Both the position numbers and the translations under genes were made by a program. 64,000 bases of DNA from Bacillota bacterium (GTDB taxonomy: Bacteria; Bacillota; Dethiobacteria; DTU022): NCBI GenBank assembly GCA_033549065.1, contig JAWSUE010000002.1, positions 124,001 to 188,000 on the forward strand, in the 5' to 3' direction. The stretch's first letter is position 1, and each line of letters opens with the position of its first letter. The notes under the pieces are model-generated. The model was given only the letters and a program-made list of their open reading frames with translations, made no database searches and had not been told where the DNA came from. Shown piece after piece: positions 16,391 to 25,396 of this stretch.

Positions 16391-19170
16391 GAATCCCCCT
16401 TTATTACATCTACTTTTAATTCTTTAAAACTTTCCACAGGCAGGTCAGACTTTTTCAGTTTGATCATAACCATTTCTCCCGGAGAGAGAACCTTTTTCCG
16501 GATTGTCTTGATCACTCTATCTCCGGCTGATATTACAAGGTCCGCCTCCTCATGTTGACCCCTGACCCGCAGGTAGAGATCGAGGCTGTCACCGATCAGG
16601 CCGCTGTTTACCCGATGAGGGACGATATAGCTGATGCAGCCCGCCGGTTTCGTTTCAAAGCTGAAGCCTTCAGGTTTCCCTTTCTGCTGTTTTATAAAAG
16701 AAGCGGCGCCCTTGCCGGCTTTTATACTCTCCTCGGTGACCCAGTCAACCAGGTCGTGAACATGGACAACGTTACCGCAGGCAAAAACACCCTCGATATT
16801 TGTTTCCATCGATTCGCTGACTACCGGACCGCCCGTGACCGGATCGAGTTCAACACCGGCGCCCTTCGAAAGCTCGTTTTCGGGAATAAGTCCCCGTGAA
16901 AAGAGGATAGTATCACATTCCAGATCTTGTTCAGTGCCGGGAATGGCCTGCTTGTTGCGGTCGGTTTTGGCAATGGTGATTCCTTCAACCCTGTTTTTGC
17001 CCTTGATATTGACTATAGTATGCTCCAGGAGCATGGGAATTCCATAATCTTCCACGCACTGCACGTAATTCCTGACTAACCCTTCGGAATATGGTTTGCG
17101 TTCGATTACAGCCACCACTTCGGCACCCTCGAGGACCATCCGGCGGGCCATGATCAGTCCAATATCACCGGAACCGAAAACGACAACCTTACGTCCCACC
17201 ATGTAGCCTTCGATATTGACGATGCGCTGGGCCGTGCCTGCGGAAAATATCCCCGCCGGCCTGGTTCCCGGAATATTAATAGCCCCACGGGTTCTCTCCC
17301 GGCAGCCCATGGCCAGAACAACCGCCTTAGCCTGGACAGTGGTCAGGCCGTCCTTGCTGTTGATAAAGGTTACCTGCCTGTTTTTTCCGACAGAGAGGAC
17401 CATGGAATCGAGCTTGCAGCAGATCCCCTTCGCTTTTAGCATTTCAATAAAACGTTCGGCATACTCCGGACCGGTCAGCTCTTCCCTGAACTGGTGAAGG
17501 CCGAAACCGTTATGGATGCACTGGTTAAGGATCCCTCCCAGTTCATGATCGCGTTCGATTACCAGTATATCGCTCACACCGTTTTCCCGGGCTCCGACGG
17601 CTGCAGCCATACCGGCCGGCCCACCGCCGATGATCACCAGGTCATAGGCGCTTTTAAGTTTATCTAAGTTGATATCTACCGGTTCGACAACCGGGCAGTA
17701 GCAATCGACAGGTGTGCCCGGTTTCGGATCAACCCGCTTCTCCTTGGTGGTCCCGGTAAGAATGTGTGAGCCCCGGTTATCCTTATTTACTTCCGGCATA
17801 GTTATGCCCAGCTCCCGCGAGATAATCTGGATTACCCGCGGCCCGCAGAAACCACCCTGGCATCGTCCGCCACCCGGCCGGGTCCGCCTCTTGATCCCGT
17901 CTACCGTCCTTGCTCCGACGGGACCCTGGATGGCCCTGACAATCTCACCCTCGGTGATACTTTCACAGCGACAGATCACCCGTCCGTAACGGGGATCTTC
18001 TTTGATCAGCTTTTCCCGGGCTTCTTTATCAAGGTCGAGAAAGTGGGTGTGGCTTTTCGGCCGGGCGATAAAATCGCTCTTTTTCTCAAATCCGCCGGCC
18101 GCCTTACTCAGCAGCTCCACAACATAACAGGCTATGGCCGGCGCAGAGACCAGTCCGGGTGATTCGATTCCGGCTACATTGAAAAATCCGGGCGATTCTT
18201 CGGCCTCTTCGATTATAAAGTCACCACGGTCGGTCTTAGCCCGCAGCCCGCTGAAAGTAGTGATCACTTCGTGGTAGGGCAGACCGGGTTTTATTTTTTC
18301 AGCATGCTCCCGCACATAGGCAAGCCCGTCAACAGTGGTTTCGGTCGCTTCGGGTGATTGGACGGGTTCGGCGTTTGGGCCGATTATCAGGTTACCGTGG
18401 GCGGTAGGGGAAATCAGAACACCTTTACCGAGAGCAGTCGGGCAGGGGAAGATAACATGATTGGCCCACCGGTCGGACCCTTTATCCAACAAAAAATATT
18501 CCCCACGGGTTGGTGTAATCTTGAAAGAAGGGGAGTTGACCAATTCGTTTATCCGGTCGGCATACAAACCGGCTGCATTGACCACGAACCTTGTTTCAAC
18601 CGGCCGGCCTCCGCAGTTCAACTGGAATCCTCCGGCGCTTTTCTTGATTGTGGTTACCGGAGAATCGAGCAAAATTTCAACTCCGTTGGCCATGGCGCTT
18701 TCGGCCAGGGCAATGGCAAGGAGGTAGGGATCGGTAACCCCTCCGGTCGGCGAGTAGTGGGCACCCACTGCTTTTTCGCTCAGTCCCGGCTCGATTTTGT
18801 GCAGCTCATCCCTGTCGATCAATCTCTGTCCGGGAACGCCGTTAGTCAGGCCATTATCGTAAAGTTCCTGCAGCGTATCCAGTTCTTCCTCACTGAAGGC
18901 GACAACCAGCGAGCCGATCATCTTCAGCGGTACATCAAGCTCGCGGCAGAGCTCTTCGTACATGGCGTTACCTTCAACGTTGAAGCGGGCTTTAAAAGAA
19001 CCAGGTTTCGGGTCAAAACCGGCATGCACGATAGCGCTGTTCGCCTTGGTCGTCCCATTGGCCACATCGCTGTCCTTTTCAATGAGGATCACCTTGAGTT
19101 TATATCTTGCCAACTCTCTTGCGATGGAAGTACCGTTAATCCCTGCTCCGATTATTGCTATGTCGTACAT
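16387..19170 (-). CDS. Fused GlpA-like dehydrogenase / BFD Fe-S / pyridine nucleotide-disulfide oxidoreductase-like flavoprotein
   Basis: A 927-residue fusion. Residues 1-370 are a DAO/GlpA-like FAD oxidoreductase (GAGINGTS near residue 8, ANSAIVHAGFD, VVNAAGLYADRI). Residues 395-460 are a BFD-type [2Fe-2S] domain (CRC near 400, then CQGGFC near 437). Residues 508-830 are a second FAD/NAD(P) reductase (VIIGGGPAGMAAA and the nucleotide loop VVFGSGDIGLIMARR). The C-terminal hundred residues are an accessory domain. In other anaerobes the two flavoproteins are usually separate genes beside DUF1667. The first domain resembles glycerol-3-phosphate dehydrogenase or hydroxyglutarate oxidase; the substrate is not certain. 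I chose ATG 19170, with AGGAGG nine bases upstream. The unit is bracketed by inverted 34-bp repeats. Confidence 0.85.
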   Translation of the reverse strand: MYDIAIIGAGINGTSIARELARYKLKVILIEKDSDVANGTTKANSAIVHAGFDPKPGSFKARFNVEGNAMYEELCRELDVPLKMIGSLVVAFSEEELDTLQELYDNGLTNGVPGQRLIDRDELHKIEPGLSEKAVGAHYSPTGGVTDPYLLAIALAESAMANGVEILLDSPVTTIKKSAGGFQLNCGGRPVETRFVVNAAGLYADRINELVNSPSFKITPTRGEYFLLDKGSDRWANHVIFPCPTALGKGVLISPTAHGNLIIGPNAEPVQSPEATETTVDGLAYVREHAEKIKPGLPYHEVITTFSGLRAKTDRGDFIIEEAEESPGFFNVAGIESPGLVSAPAIACYVVELLSKAAGGFEKKSDFIARPKSHTHFLDLDKEAREKLIKEDPRYGRVICRCESITEGEIVRAIQGPVGARTVDGIKRRTRPGGGRCQGGFCGPRVIQIISRELGITMPEVNKDNRGSHILTGTTKEKRVDPKPGTPVDCYCPVVEPVDINLDKLKSAYDLVIIGGGPAGMAAAVGARENGVSDILVIERDHELGGILNQCIHNGFGLHQFREELTGPEYAERFIEMLKAKGICCKLDSMVLSVGKNRQVTFINSKDGLTTVQAKAVVLAMGCRERTRGAINIPGTRPAGIFSAGTAQRIVNIEGYMVGRKVVVFGSGDIGLIMARRMVLEGAEVVAVIERKPYSEGLVRNYVQCVEDYGIPMLLEHTIVNIKGKNRVEGITIAKTDRNKQAIPGTEQDLECDTILFSRGLIPENELSKGAGVELDPVTGGPVVSESMETNIEGVFACGNVVHVHDLVDWVTEESIKAGKGAASFIKQQKGKPEGFSFETKPAGCISYIVPHRVNSGLIGDSLDLYLRVRGQHEEADLVISAGDRVIKTIRKKVLSPGEMVMIKLKKSDLPVESFKELKVDVIKGDS

Positions 19171-19183
19171 AGAAAACCTCCTA

Positions 19184-19217
19184 ATAATTTCGGGACACAT
19201 TAGTTAATTATATTTTC
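19184..19217 (+). repeat. Dispersed 34 bp repeat, family 1, copy 3
   Basis: It has the same GGGACACATTAGTTAATTAT core and ATTTTC tail as the copy at 3971, and is inverted relative to the copy at 15983-16016. It lies directly upstream of the AGGAGG site of the fused flavoprotein gene. Confidence 0.88.
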
Positions 19218-19330
19218 TGTCAATTCTCTACAGCTTTTTCAACATATTTTTGATCACATAGCTGAAGCAGCTAACCCATGCTCGGGTAAATCACAATGAT
19301 GAATATTAAATTCCATTTCCTATTTCACGG

Positions 19331-20521
19331 TTATTCCAGCTCGCTTAAGAAAGCCTCAAGGCGGTCCAGCCCCTTAATGATATTTTCCATTGAAGTGGCG
19401 AAAGAGAGGCGCATGTAGTTCGGCGCTCCGAAGCCGGAACCGGGAACCACGGCCACATTCTGAATTTCCAGCATTAATCCGGCAAACTGATCACTGTTTT
19501 CGATGATCCGGCCCCTGTATTTCTTACCTACCGCTTCACCCAAACCGGCAAAGAGGTAAAATGTACCCATCGGTTCCAGGGCATCAAGGTAAGGCATGTT
19601 TATAATCCGCTCATACATGTATTTACGCCTTTCATCAAAGGCTTTCAACATTTCCCCGACACATTCCTGGGGTCCTGTCAGGGCGGCCAGTGCCGCTTTC
19701 TGGCTGATTGAGCACGGATTCGATGTAGTCTGGCTCTGGATGCTGGTCATTGTTTTTGCCAGTTCGGCATTAGAAGCGGTATAACCGATTCTCCATCCCG
19801 TCATGGCGTAAGTTTTGGACACACCGTTTACCACGATGGTCAGGTCTTTGATCTTCTCGTCGAAAGTGGCGATACTGATGTGGCGTTCTTCGCCATAGAT
19901 TAGGTGCTCGTAAATTTCATCGGCAATGATATAGATGCCGCGGCTCAGGCAAAACTGAGCAATTCCTTTCAGTTCTTCCCGGGTTAAAACCTGTCCCGTC
20001 GGATTGGAAGGAGAGTTTAGGATCAACGCCTTTGTGCTGGGGGTAGCCGCCTGGCCTAGGACATCAAGGGTCACTTTCAGGCAGTTACTTTCAGCACTTT
20101 CCACGGCAACGGGAATACCGTCGGCCAGTTTGACCATTTCCGGATAACTGACCCAGTAGGGGACAGGAATAAGCACTTCGTCACCCGGATTGAGGAGGGC
20201 ACAGAGCACGTTGTAGACTGAATGTTTTGCCCCGTTGCTGACCACGATCTCTGCCGGGCTGTACTCAAGTCCGTTTTCAACTTTTAATTTGTTACAGATT
20301 GCCTCTTTCAGTTCAGGAATTCCTGCTGCCGGGGTGTATCGGGTATAACCCTCATTGATCGCCCTGATTGCCGCCTCACGAATATGCTCCGGAGTATCAA
20401 AATCGGGTTCGCCAGCCCCGAAGCCGATAACATCAAGGCCCTGGCTTTTCATTTCCTTGGCTTTGCTGTCGATGGCCATGGTCGGAGATGGATTGATACT
20501 GAGCGCTTTTTTGGATAACAT
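19331..20521 (-). CDS. Class I pyridoxal-phosphate aminotransferase (aspartate/aromatic type)
   Basis: Fold-type I aminotransferase of 396 residues. FGAGEPDFDTPEHI and RYTPAAGIPELKEAI are the N-terminal substrate-binding blocks, NSPSNPTGQV and DEIYEHLIY hold the PLP-contacting Asn, Asp and Tyr, and VNGVSKTYAMTGWRIGY carries the Schiff-base lysine. The near C-terminal MRLSFATS includes the carboxylate-binding arginine. It moves amino groups between amino acids and 2-oxoglutarate or oxaloacetate, and could feed 2-oxo acids to the IorAB enzyme encoded at 55.7-58 kb. I prefer ATG 20521, eight bases after AGGGG, over GTG 20530. Donor specificity is not resolved. Confidence 0.9.
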   Translation of the reverse strand: MLSKKALSINPSPTMAIDSKAKEMKSQGLDVIGFGAGEPDFDTPEHIREAAIRAINEGYTRYTPAAGIPELKEAICNKLKVENGLEYSPAEIVVSNGAKHSVYNVLCALLNPGDEVLIPVPYWVSYPEMVKLADGIPVAVESAESNCLKVTLDVLGQAATPSTKALILNSPSNPTGQVLTREELKGIAQFCLSRGIYIIADEIYEHLIYGEERHISIATFDEKIKDLTIVVNGVSKTYAMTGWRIGYTASNAELAKTMTSIQSQTTSNPCSISQKAALAALTGPQECVGEMLKAFDERRKYMYERIINMPYLDALEPMGTFYLFAGLGEAVGKKYRGRIIENSDQFAGLMLEIQNVAVVPGSGFGAPNYMRLSFATSMENIIKGLDRLEAFLSELE

Positions 20522-20568
20522 CCGAATCACCCCTATTAAATTAATATGAATTGGTATAATTTATTATT

Positions 20569-21588
20569 TTACCATAAATAATCTTTTTGGTATGCAGGAG
20601 GGATCCATAAAAGTTCATTGGCCATCAGCTGCCCGGGATTAACCGGGGTCTGGCCGATATTGACTTCCCAGTGCAGGTGATTGCCGGTAGCATAACCGGT
20701 CATCCCCACCGTGCCGATTAAATCGCCCCGTTCAACAATATCTCCAACCTCTACATTTATTGTATGCAGGTGCAGGTAGGTACTTGAAAGGTCCATGCCG
20801 TGATCGATAATTACCGAATTGCCTCCGGACAGCAGAAACTCAGCCAGCCTGACTATCCCGCGATTGGGGGCTATAACCGGAGTTCCTTCATCGACAGCGA
20901 TGTCAATTCCGGCGTGACGACGAGGCGGATTGTTATTGATTACCCGTATAGCGGCATATTCAGAAGAAATTCGTCCCTCCAGCGGCGGAATAAAAGTTTG
21001 AACCCAGAGCGGGTGAGGTTCGGTCGTTTCCCGGGCAATGCGGACTTTCTCGCGATCTTCGGCCAGTCGGGCAGCGGTCCAGCCGGCAGTCCTATCTGCC
21101 GGCATACTGAACCGGGAAAACTTGAACTCTTTCGCGGCGATTTCAACCTGACCTTCGGCCAATGCAGCTCCCTTTGCAGTTGCATTTTCCTGAACAGGTA
21201 CAACAGCTACTTTGTATGTTCCGGGATTGATATCCCAGTTGACCGCAATCACGGCGAATAAAAGGTTACCCACATGATAATAATCCGAGAGCACCCCAAA
21301 AAAATCAAAATCGATCTCGAAGTCTTCGCCCTGGGGGAGAGGACCGGCTTCAACAATAAGGAAATCGCCGGGAGCGGGTGATAGAGGGTAGAAAAATATT
21401 TGGGGTTCAACCTCAGATCCCTCCCGGGCTGAATTGTAGGGCACGATCGTGTCAGCCCTTACCGGTTCGGTAACGCCGCTGTCTCCCCCCGGGCCGGTAA
21501 GATAGAGATATGCAGCGCTAATTACTGCAAAGGTGGTCAAGGCCAGCACAAGCCAGTAATAGCCGGTGTTTCTTCTCTGGTTGCTCAT
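20569..21588 (-). CDS. Membrane-anchored M23 (LytM) metallopeptidase
   Basis: Protein of 339 residues. One N-terminal transmembrane helix (about 10-30) anchors it facing outward, an all-beta linker domain follows, and the C-terminal 120 residues are a peptidase M23 domain. The zinc ligands are visible in RRHAGIDIAVDEGTPV (HxxxD) and GNHLHWEV (HxH), and STYLHLHTINVEVGD lies between them. Known family role: cleavage of peptidoglycan cross-bridges or regulation of other hydrolases. It lies four bases downstream of the transaldolase gene, probably in the same transcript, with no evident functional link. Confidence 0.9.
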   Translation of the reverse strand: MSNQRRNTGYYWLVLALTTFAVISAAYLYLTGPGGDSGVTEPVRADTIVPYNSAREGSEVEPQIFFYPLSPAPGDFLIVEAGPLPQGEDFEIDFDFFGVLSDYYHVGNLLFAVIAVNWDINPGTYKVAVVPVQENATAKGAALAEGQVEIAAKEFKFSRFSMPADRTAGWTAARLAEDREKVRIARETTEPHPLWVQTFIPPLEGRISSEYAAIRVINNNPPRRHAGIDIAVDEGTPVIAPNRGIVRLAEFLLSGGNSVIIDHGMDLSSTYLHLHTINVEVGDIVERGDLIGTVGMTGYATGNHLHWEVNIGQTPVNPGQLMANELLWIPPAYQKDYLW

Positions 21589-21592
21589 TTAA

Positions 21593-22249
21593 CTACTTGC
21601 CCCTGGATTTCTTTGCCTTTTCCCAGTCACTTAAGAAGCTTTTGATCCCCAGGTCGGTCAGCGGGTGTCTGAACATCTGCTGCAGAACTTTAAAAGGCAT
21701 GGTGGCAATATGTGCGCCTGCCAGGGCAACGGCAGTAACATGTTCTGGGTGGCGAATGCTTGCGGCAATCACTTCCGTATCCAGATCATGCAGGTCGATT
21801 ATATCGACAATATCGCGAACCAGATCGACACCGGTATGGCCGATATCATCCAGCCTTCCTAAAAAGGGACTCACATAAGACGCTCCGGCCCGCGCCGCCA
21901 GCATAGCCTGGTTGGCGGAAAAGATCAGCGTAACATTTATTCGAATCCCCTCTGCTGATAAAGTTTTCACTGCCCGCATTCCTTCTGGAATGATTGGTAT
22001 CTTGACCACAACATTCGGGTGGACCGAGGCCAGTTTCCTCGCTTCTTTCAGCATTCCTTCGTATTCCAGCGAGAGTACTTCAGCGCTGATCGGTCCGTCA
22101 ACCAGCCTGCATATTTCGGGCAGGATGTCTGTAAATTCCATATCTTCCCTTGCCGCCAGCGAAGGGTTGGTAGTGACCCCGCAGATCACTCCCCACTCAG
22201 CCGCCTGGCGGATTTCATCAACATTTGCCGTATCTAAATAGAGTTTCAT
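21593..22249 (-). CDS. Fructose-6-phosphate aldolase / small transaldolase
   Basis: Single-domain (beta/alpha)8 aldolase of 218 residues, the short TalC/FSA type. The N-terminus [20 protein letters not shown] and GVTTNPSL are diagnostic. [17 protein letters not shown] carries the Schiff-base lysine region, and [15 protein letters not shown] is the phosphate-binding block. It either transfers dihydroxyacetone in the non-oxidative pentose pathway or cleaves fructose-6-phosphate. I use ATG 22249, which follows GGAGG by seven or eight bases, instead of the adjacent TTG. Confidence 0.9.
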   Translation of the reverse strand: MKLYLDTANVDEIRQAAEWGVICGVTTNPSLAAREDMEFTDILPEICRLVDGPISAEVLSLEYEGMLKEARKLASVHPNVVVKIPIIPEGMRAVKTLSAEGIRINVTLIFSANQAMLAARAGASYVSPFLGRLDDIGHTGVDLVRDIVDIIDLHDLDTEVIAASIRHPEHVTAVALAGAHIATMPFKVLQQMFRHPLTDLGIKSFLSDWEKAKKSRGK

Positions 22250-22429
22250 CAAAATTCCTCCTCTGAATTCTTATCCAGCACTATTATTTGGTTATTCTAC
22301 CAACATGATACCATCAATGCAACTCCGGGACTACCCGTACTTTATATTATACACTGCTCAATCCCTTTTTGTTTCTGTTGCCACTAACTGCCAAGACTGA
22401 TAAAATTAAGCTCAGGAAGGTGATCGGCC

Positions 22430-24310
22430 ATAGATACTTACGAAGAACTGCAAAAAAAATTCCCGACAAAGTTTGCTTCGACCAATGAAATATTCTGCAA
22501 AATCAGGGCTGGTGACCGCATTTTTATCTCAACCGGCTGCGGCGAACCTCAACACCTTGTTCAGCTCCTCGTTGAATACGTGGAGTCAAACCCGAAAGCC
22601 TTCTTCGATACCGAAGTTTTGCACGTCTGGACCCTGGGGGTTGCTCCCTATAATGACGAAAAGCTGAAAAATAATTTTCGCCAAAACTCTTTTTTTATCA
22701 GCAATCTTACCCGACAGGCAGTGAATGAAGGAGCAGCCGACTATACACCCATTTTCTTATCCGAAGTACCCGCTCTCTTCAGGCGCCGCCAGGTTCCTGT
22801 CGATGTAGCCCTTATCCAGGTTTCTCCGCCCGACGAACACGGCTATTGCAGCCTGGGAATTAGCCTCGACATTACCCGTGCCGCTGCCGAAAATGCCCAG
22901 CTGGTCATTGCCCAGGTTAATCCGGCTATGCCGCGCGTGCACGGAGACACATTCATCCACATTGATGAACTCGACTACCTGGTTTTTCACCATGAACCGA
23001 TTCTCGAATTCAGAAGCCCCGGGCTCGATCCTGAAATTGTGAACAAGATTGGTCACTATGTTAGCCAGATTATCGAAGATGGTGACACGATCCAGGTAGG
23101 TTACGGAAGTGTGCCCAACGGAATAGTATCCTGCCTCTGTGACAAGAAAAACCTCGGCGTGCATACCGAACTGCTCGGAGACGGGCTGATTGAATTGATG
23201 AAAAAAGGGGTAATCGACAATAGTAAAAAGGAGCGGAACCGGGGTAAACTGGTCGCGTCATTCTGCATGGGTAGCCGGGAAACATACGAATATATTAACG
23301 ATAACCCGGCTATTCTCTTCAAGGAGATCGATTACACCAACAGCCCCATGGTTATCGCCGGCCATGACCATATGACTGCCATAAACAGCGCCCTCGAGAT
23401 CGACTTGAGCGGACAGGCTTCGGCAGAATCGCTCGGAAGCACCTTCTACAGCGGTATAGGTGGGCAGGCCAACTTTATGCGCGGCTCTGTCCTCGCGCCT
23501 TACGGTAAAAATATTCTGGCCCTCCTTTCAACAACCCGCGATGACGAGGCATCGCGTATCGTTCCTGCCCTGAAAGAGGGAGGAGGGGTTACCCTGACCC
23601 GTGGCGATATTCATTATGTGGTTACCGAGTACGGAATCGCCTACCTGCATGGCAAAAATATCAGGGAGCGAGCCATGAGTCTTATTGCCATCGCCCATCC
23701 CAAATTCCGGCCATGGCTAATTGAAGAAGCGAAAAAACGCTCGCTTATTTACAAGGATCAGGCCTTTTTCCCCGGTGCCCAGGGTGAATATCCCGAGCAT
23801 CTCGAAACATACCGCACAACCAGGCACAATTTCAGCATTTTCCTGCGGCCGGTGAAAATCAGCGATGAACCGCTGATGAAAGATTTCTATTATTCGCTGT
23901 CCGAAAAGAGTATCTACAGCCGTTTTCTCTCGATCAGGAGACATATCCCGCACCCCGAGCTGCAGAAACACTTTGTTGTCATTGACTACACCAGGGAAAT
24001 GGCTATTCTCGCTGTTGTTAAGAGCGCCGGGCAGGAAGAGATTGCCGGTCAGGCCCAGTACTGCATTTCCGAAGATACATTGTCAGCGGAAATCTCCATC
24101 GTTGTTCGCGATGAGTACCAGGGCAAGGGAATCGGTTTTGAACTTTTTTCCTACCTGGTAACCGTGGCCAAGAACCAGGGGTTGCATACCCTGACGGCTG
24201 ATATTTTGCCCGACAACCTGGCCGTATTCCGCATGATCGATAAATTGGGCTTGAAATTCGACCGGAAATGGGACAGCGGTCTGATCAACGTTATCATCTA
24301 TTTAAAATAA
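22430..24310 (+). CDS. Acetyl-CoA hydrolase/transferase fused to GNAT acetyltransferase
   Basis: A 626-residue fusion. The first 430 residues are a 4-hydroxybutyrate/acetyl-CoA CoA-transferase-type protein: GDRIFISTGCGEPQHLVQLL, VALIQVSPPDEHGYCSLG, VHTELLGDG and FYSGIGGQANFMRGS. The last 160 residues are a GNAT domain (SIVVRDEYQGKGIGFELFSY, DNLAVFRMIDKLGL). Such fusions exist in other anaerobes; the GNAT may sense or use acyl-CoA. The start is unusual. The conserved N-terminus extends upstream of the first in-frame GTG (22580) to a TGA at 22421, and the only well-placed initiator is ATA 22430, just after AGGAAGGTGATC. CTG 22448 is the alternative. Confidence 0.85.
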   Translation: MDTYEELQKKFPTKFASTNEIFCKIRAGDRIFISTGCGEPQHLVQLLVEYVESNPKAFFDTEVLHVWTLGVAPYNDEKLKNNFRQNSFFISNLTRQAVNEGAADYTPIFLSEVPALFRRRQVPVDVALIQVSPPDEHGYCSLGISLDITRAAAENAQLVIAQVNPAMPRVHGDTFIHIDELDYLVFHHEPILEFRSPGLDPEIVNKIGHYVSQIIEDGDTIQVGYGSVPNGIVSCLCDKKNLGVHTELLGDGLIELMKKGVIDNSKKERNRGKLVASFCMGSRETYEYINDNPAILFKEIDYTNSPMVIAGHDHMTAINSALEIDLSGQASAESLGSTFYSGIGGQANFMRGSVLAPYGKNILALLSTTRDDEASRIVPALKEGGGVTLTRGDIHYVVTEYGIAYLHGKNIRERAMSLIAIAHPKFRPWLIEEAKKRSLIYKDQAFFPGAQGEYPEHLETYRTTRHNFSIFLRPVKISDEPLMKDFYYSLSEKSIYSRFLSIRRHIPHPELQKHFVVIDYTREMAILAVVKSAGQEEIAGQAQYCISEDTLSAEISIVVRDEYQGKGIGFELFSYLVTVAKNQGLHTLTADILPDNLAVFRMIDKLGLKFDRKWDSGLINVIIYLK

Positions 24311-24340
24311 GAGTTGGGTTGATAAGAGGATTTAGCAATT

Positions 24341-25339
24341 ATGACCATAGAATTTAAAAAAGAATCTTTTGATTCACTACATAAATACTGGAAAGGGCCG
24401 GAGCATCAACTGAACTGGCCCTCAGTTTTTACCATGCCCCTATGGCAAAAAACCTGGTGGGATAGCTTTGGTGCCATTTCCGGTTTCGATCTCTTACTGC
24501 GCTCAGCATGGGAAAAGGCCGAATTGATCGGGATTGCTCCCCTGGTCCGCCGGGATAAAACAGCTTTCCTCATCGGCAGCCCTGAGGTTTTTGATTATCT
24601 AGACTACGTATTGCAACCAGACCGGGAAAAGGCCTTTTTTCAGGCCCATCTTACCCACCTTAAAGAAGAAGGAATAGAAAAACTTGTGCTGCAGGCTCAA
24701 CGGCCTGATGCTGCTGCATTCAAAGGGCTTTTCAGTAAGAACAGTAAGAACTTTGAAAGTATTGTCGGGATTAAAGCCGTCTTTGAAGCAGAAAACGAAT
24801 CATCAGAGATAATTTTACCTGCCACCTGGGAAGATTATCTCAGTTTGTTAAACAAAAAACAGCGTCACGAAGTAAGGCGCAAGCTGCGTCGTCTTGGCGA
24901 CGAAACCGAGACTTTCAGCTACCGGGTAATCGAACTAAAGGAAGATGTTATCGACTACCTGCCCCGGTTTCTCGAACTATTCCTGCAGAACCCCGAGAAG
25001 GCCGATTTTATGACCGGCCCGATGGAAAACTATTTCAATAAACTGATTGAATTAACGGCTGAATTAAACATGGTTCGTTTTGGAGTTCTTGAAATAGATG
25101 GTATCGATACCGCCATCGTCTTATATTTTGACTACGCCAATCATATCTACCTCTACAACAGCGGTTACAGTTCCGATTATGCTTCTTTAAGTGTGGGGTT
25201 GCTTTCAAAAGTACTCTGCATAAAGGATAGTATTGAAAAAGGCCGCCGGGTATTTGATTTTCTAAAAGGACGGGAAGTATACAAGAGCCGTCTCGGCGGC
25301 ACAGCAGTGCCCATCTATCATATCGTGGTCAATTTGTAA
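24341..25339 (+). CDS. BioF2/CelD-like GNAT-fold acyltransferase
   Basis: Protein of 332 residues with the Acetyltransf_6 (BioF2-like) pattern. The middle has KKQRHEVRRKLRRLGDE and the C-terminal GNAT-like half has MVRFGVLEIDGIDTAIVLYF, YLYNSGYSSDYASLSVGLLS and the final FDFLKGREVYKSRLGG block typical of the family. Relatives include FemAB-like aminoacyl transferases and polysaccharide-modification acyltransferases. It sits between the CoA-transferase fusion and an MshA-like glycosyltransferase on the same strand, so it could acylate or aminoacylate the product of the downstream glycosyl transfer. The acceptor is not identifiable from the sequence. It is cytoplasmic, with no signal peptide. 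Confidence 0.72.
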   Translation: MTIEFKKESFDSLHKYWKGPEHQLNWPSVFTMPLWQKTWWDSFGAISGFDLLLRSAWEKAELIGIAPLVRRDKTAFLIGSPEVFDYLDYVLQPDREKAFFQAHLTHLKEEGIEKLVLQAQRPDAAAFKGLFSKNSKNFESIVGIKAVFEAENESSEIILPATWEDYLSLLNKKQRHEVRRKLRRLGDETETFSYRVIELKEDVIDYLPRFLELFLQNPEKADFMTGPMENYFNKLIELTAELNMVRFGVLEIDGIDTAIVLYFDYANHIYLYNSGYSSDYASLSVGLLSKVLCIKDSIEKGRRVFDFLKGREVYKSRLGGTAVPIYHIVVNL

Positions 25340-25396
25340 TAGTTCTATACGGGAAAATATCATTAGGGCAAAAATCGGGGGAAAGGGGTTATCGGA

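Noticed and set aside
18358-19203. 281-codon open frame on the + strand opposite the fused flavoprotein gene
   Set aside because: It is antisense to a strongly conserved coding region, has no recognisable domains, and its composition follows from the opposite strand's codon pattern.
22580-22582. GTG as the start of the CoA-transferase fusion
   Set aside because: It would remove about 50 conserved residues, including GDRIFISTGCGEPQHLV, and has no ribosome binding site.
24341-24400. BioF2-like protein as a true MshD acetyltransferase
   Set aside because: MshD has two tandem classical GNAT domains; this protein has the Acetyltransf_6 pattern, so only a general acyl or aminoacyl transfer role is proposed.
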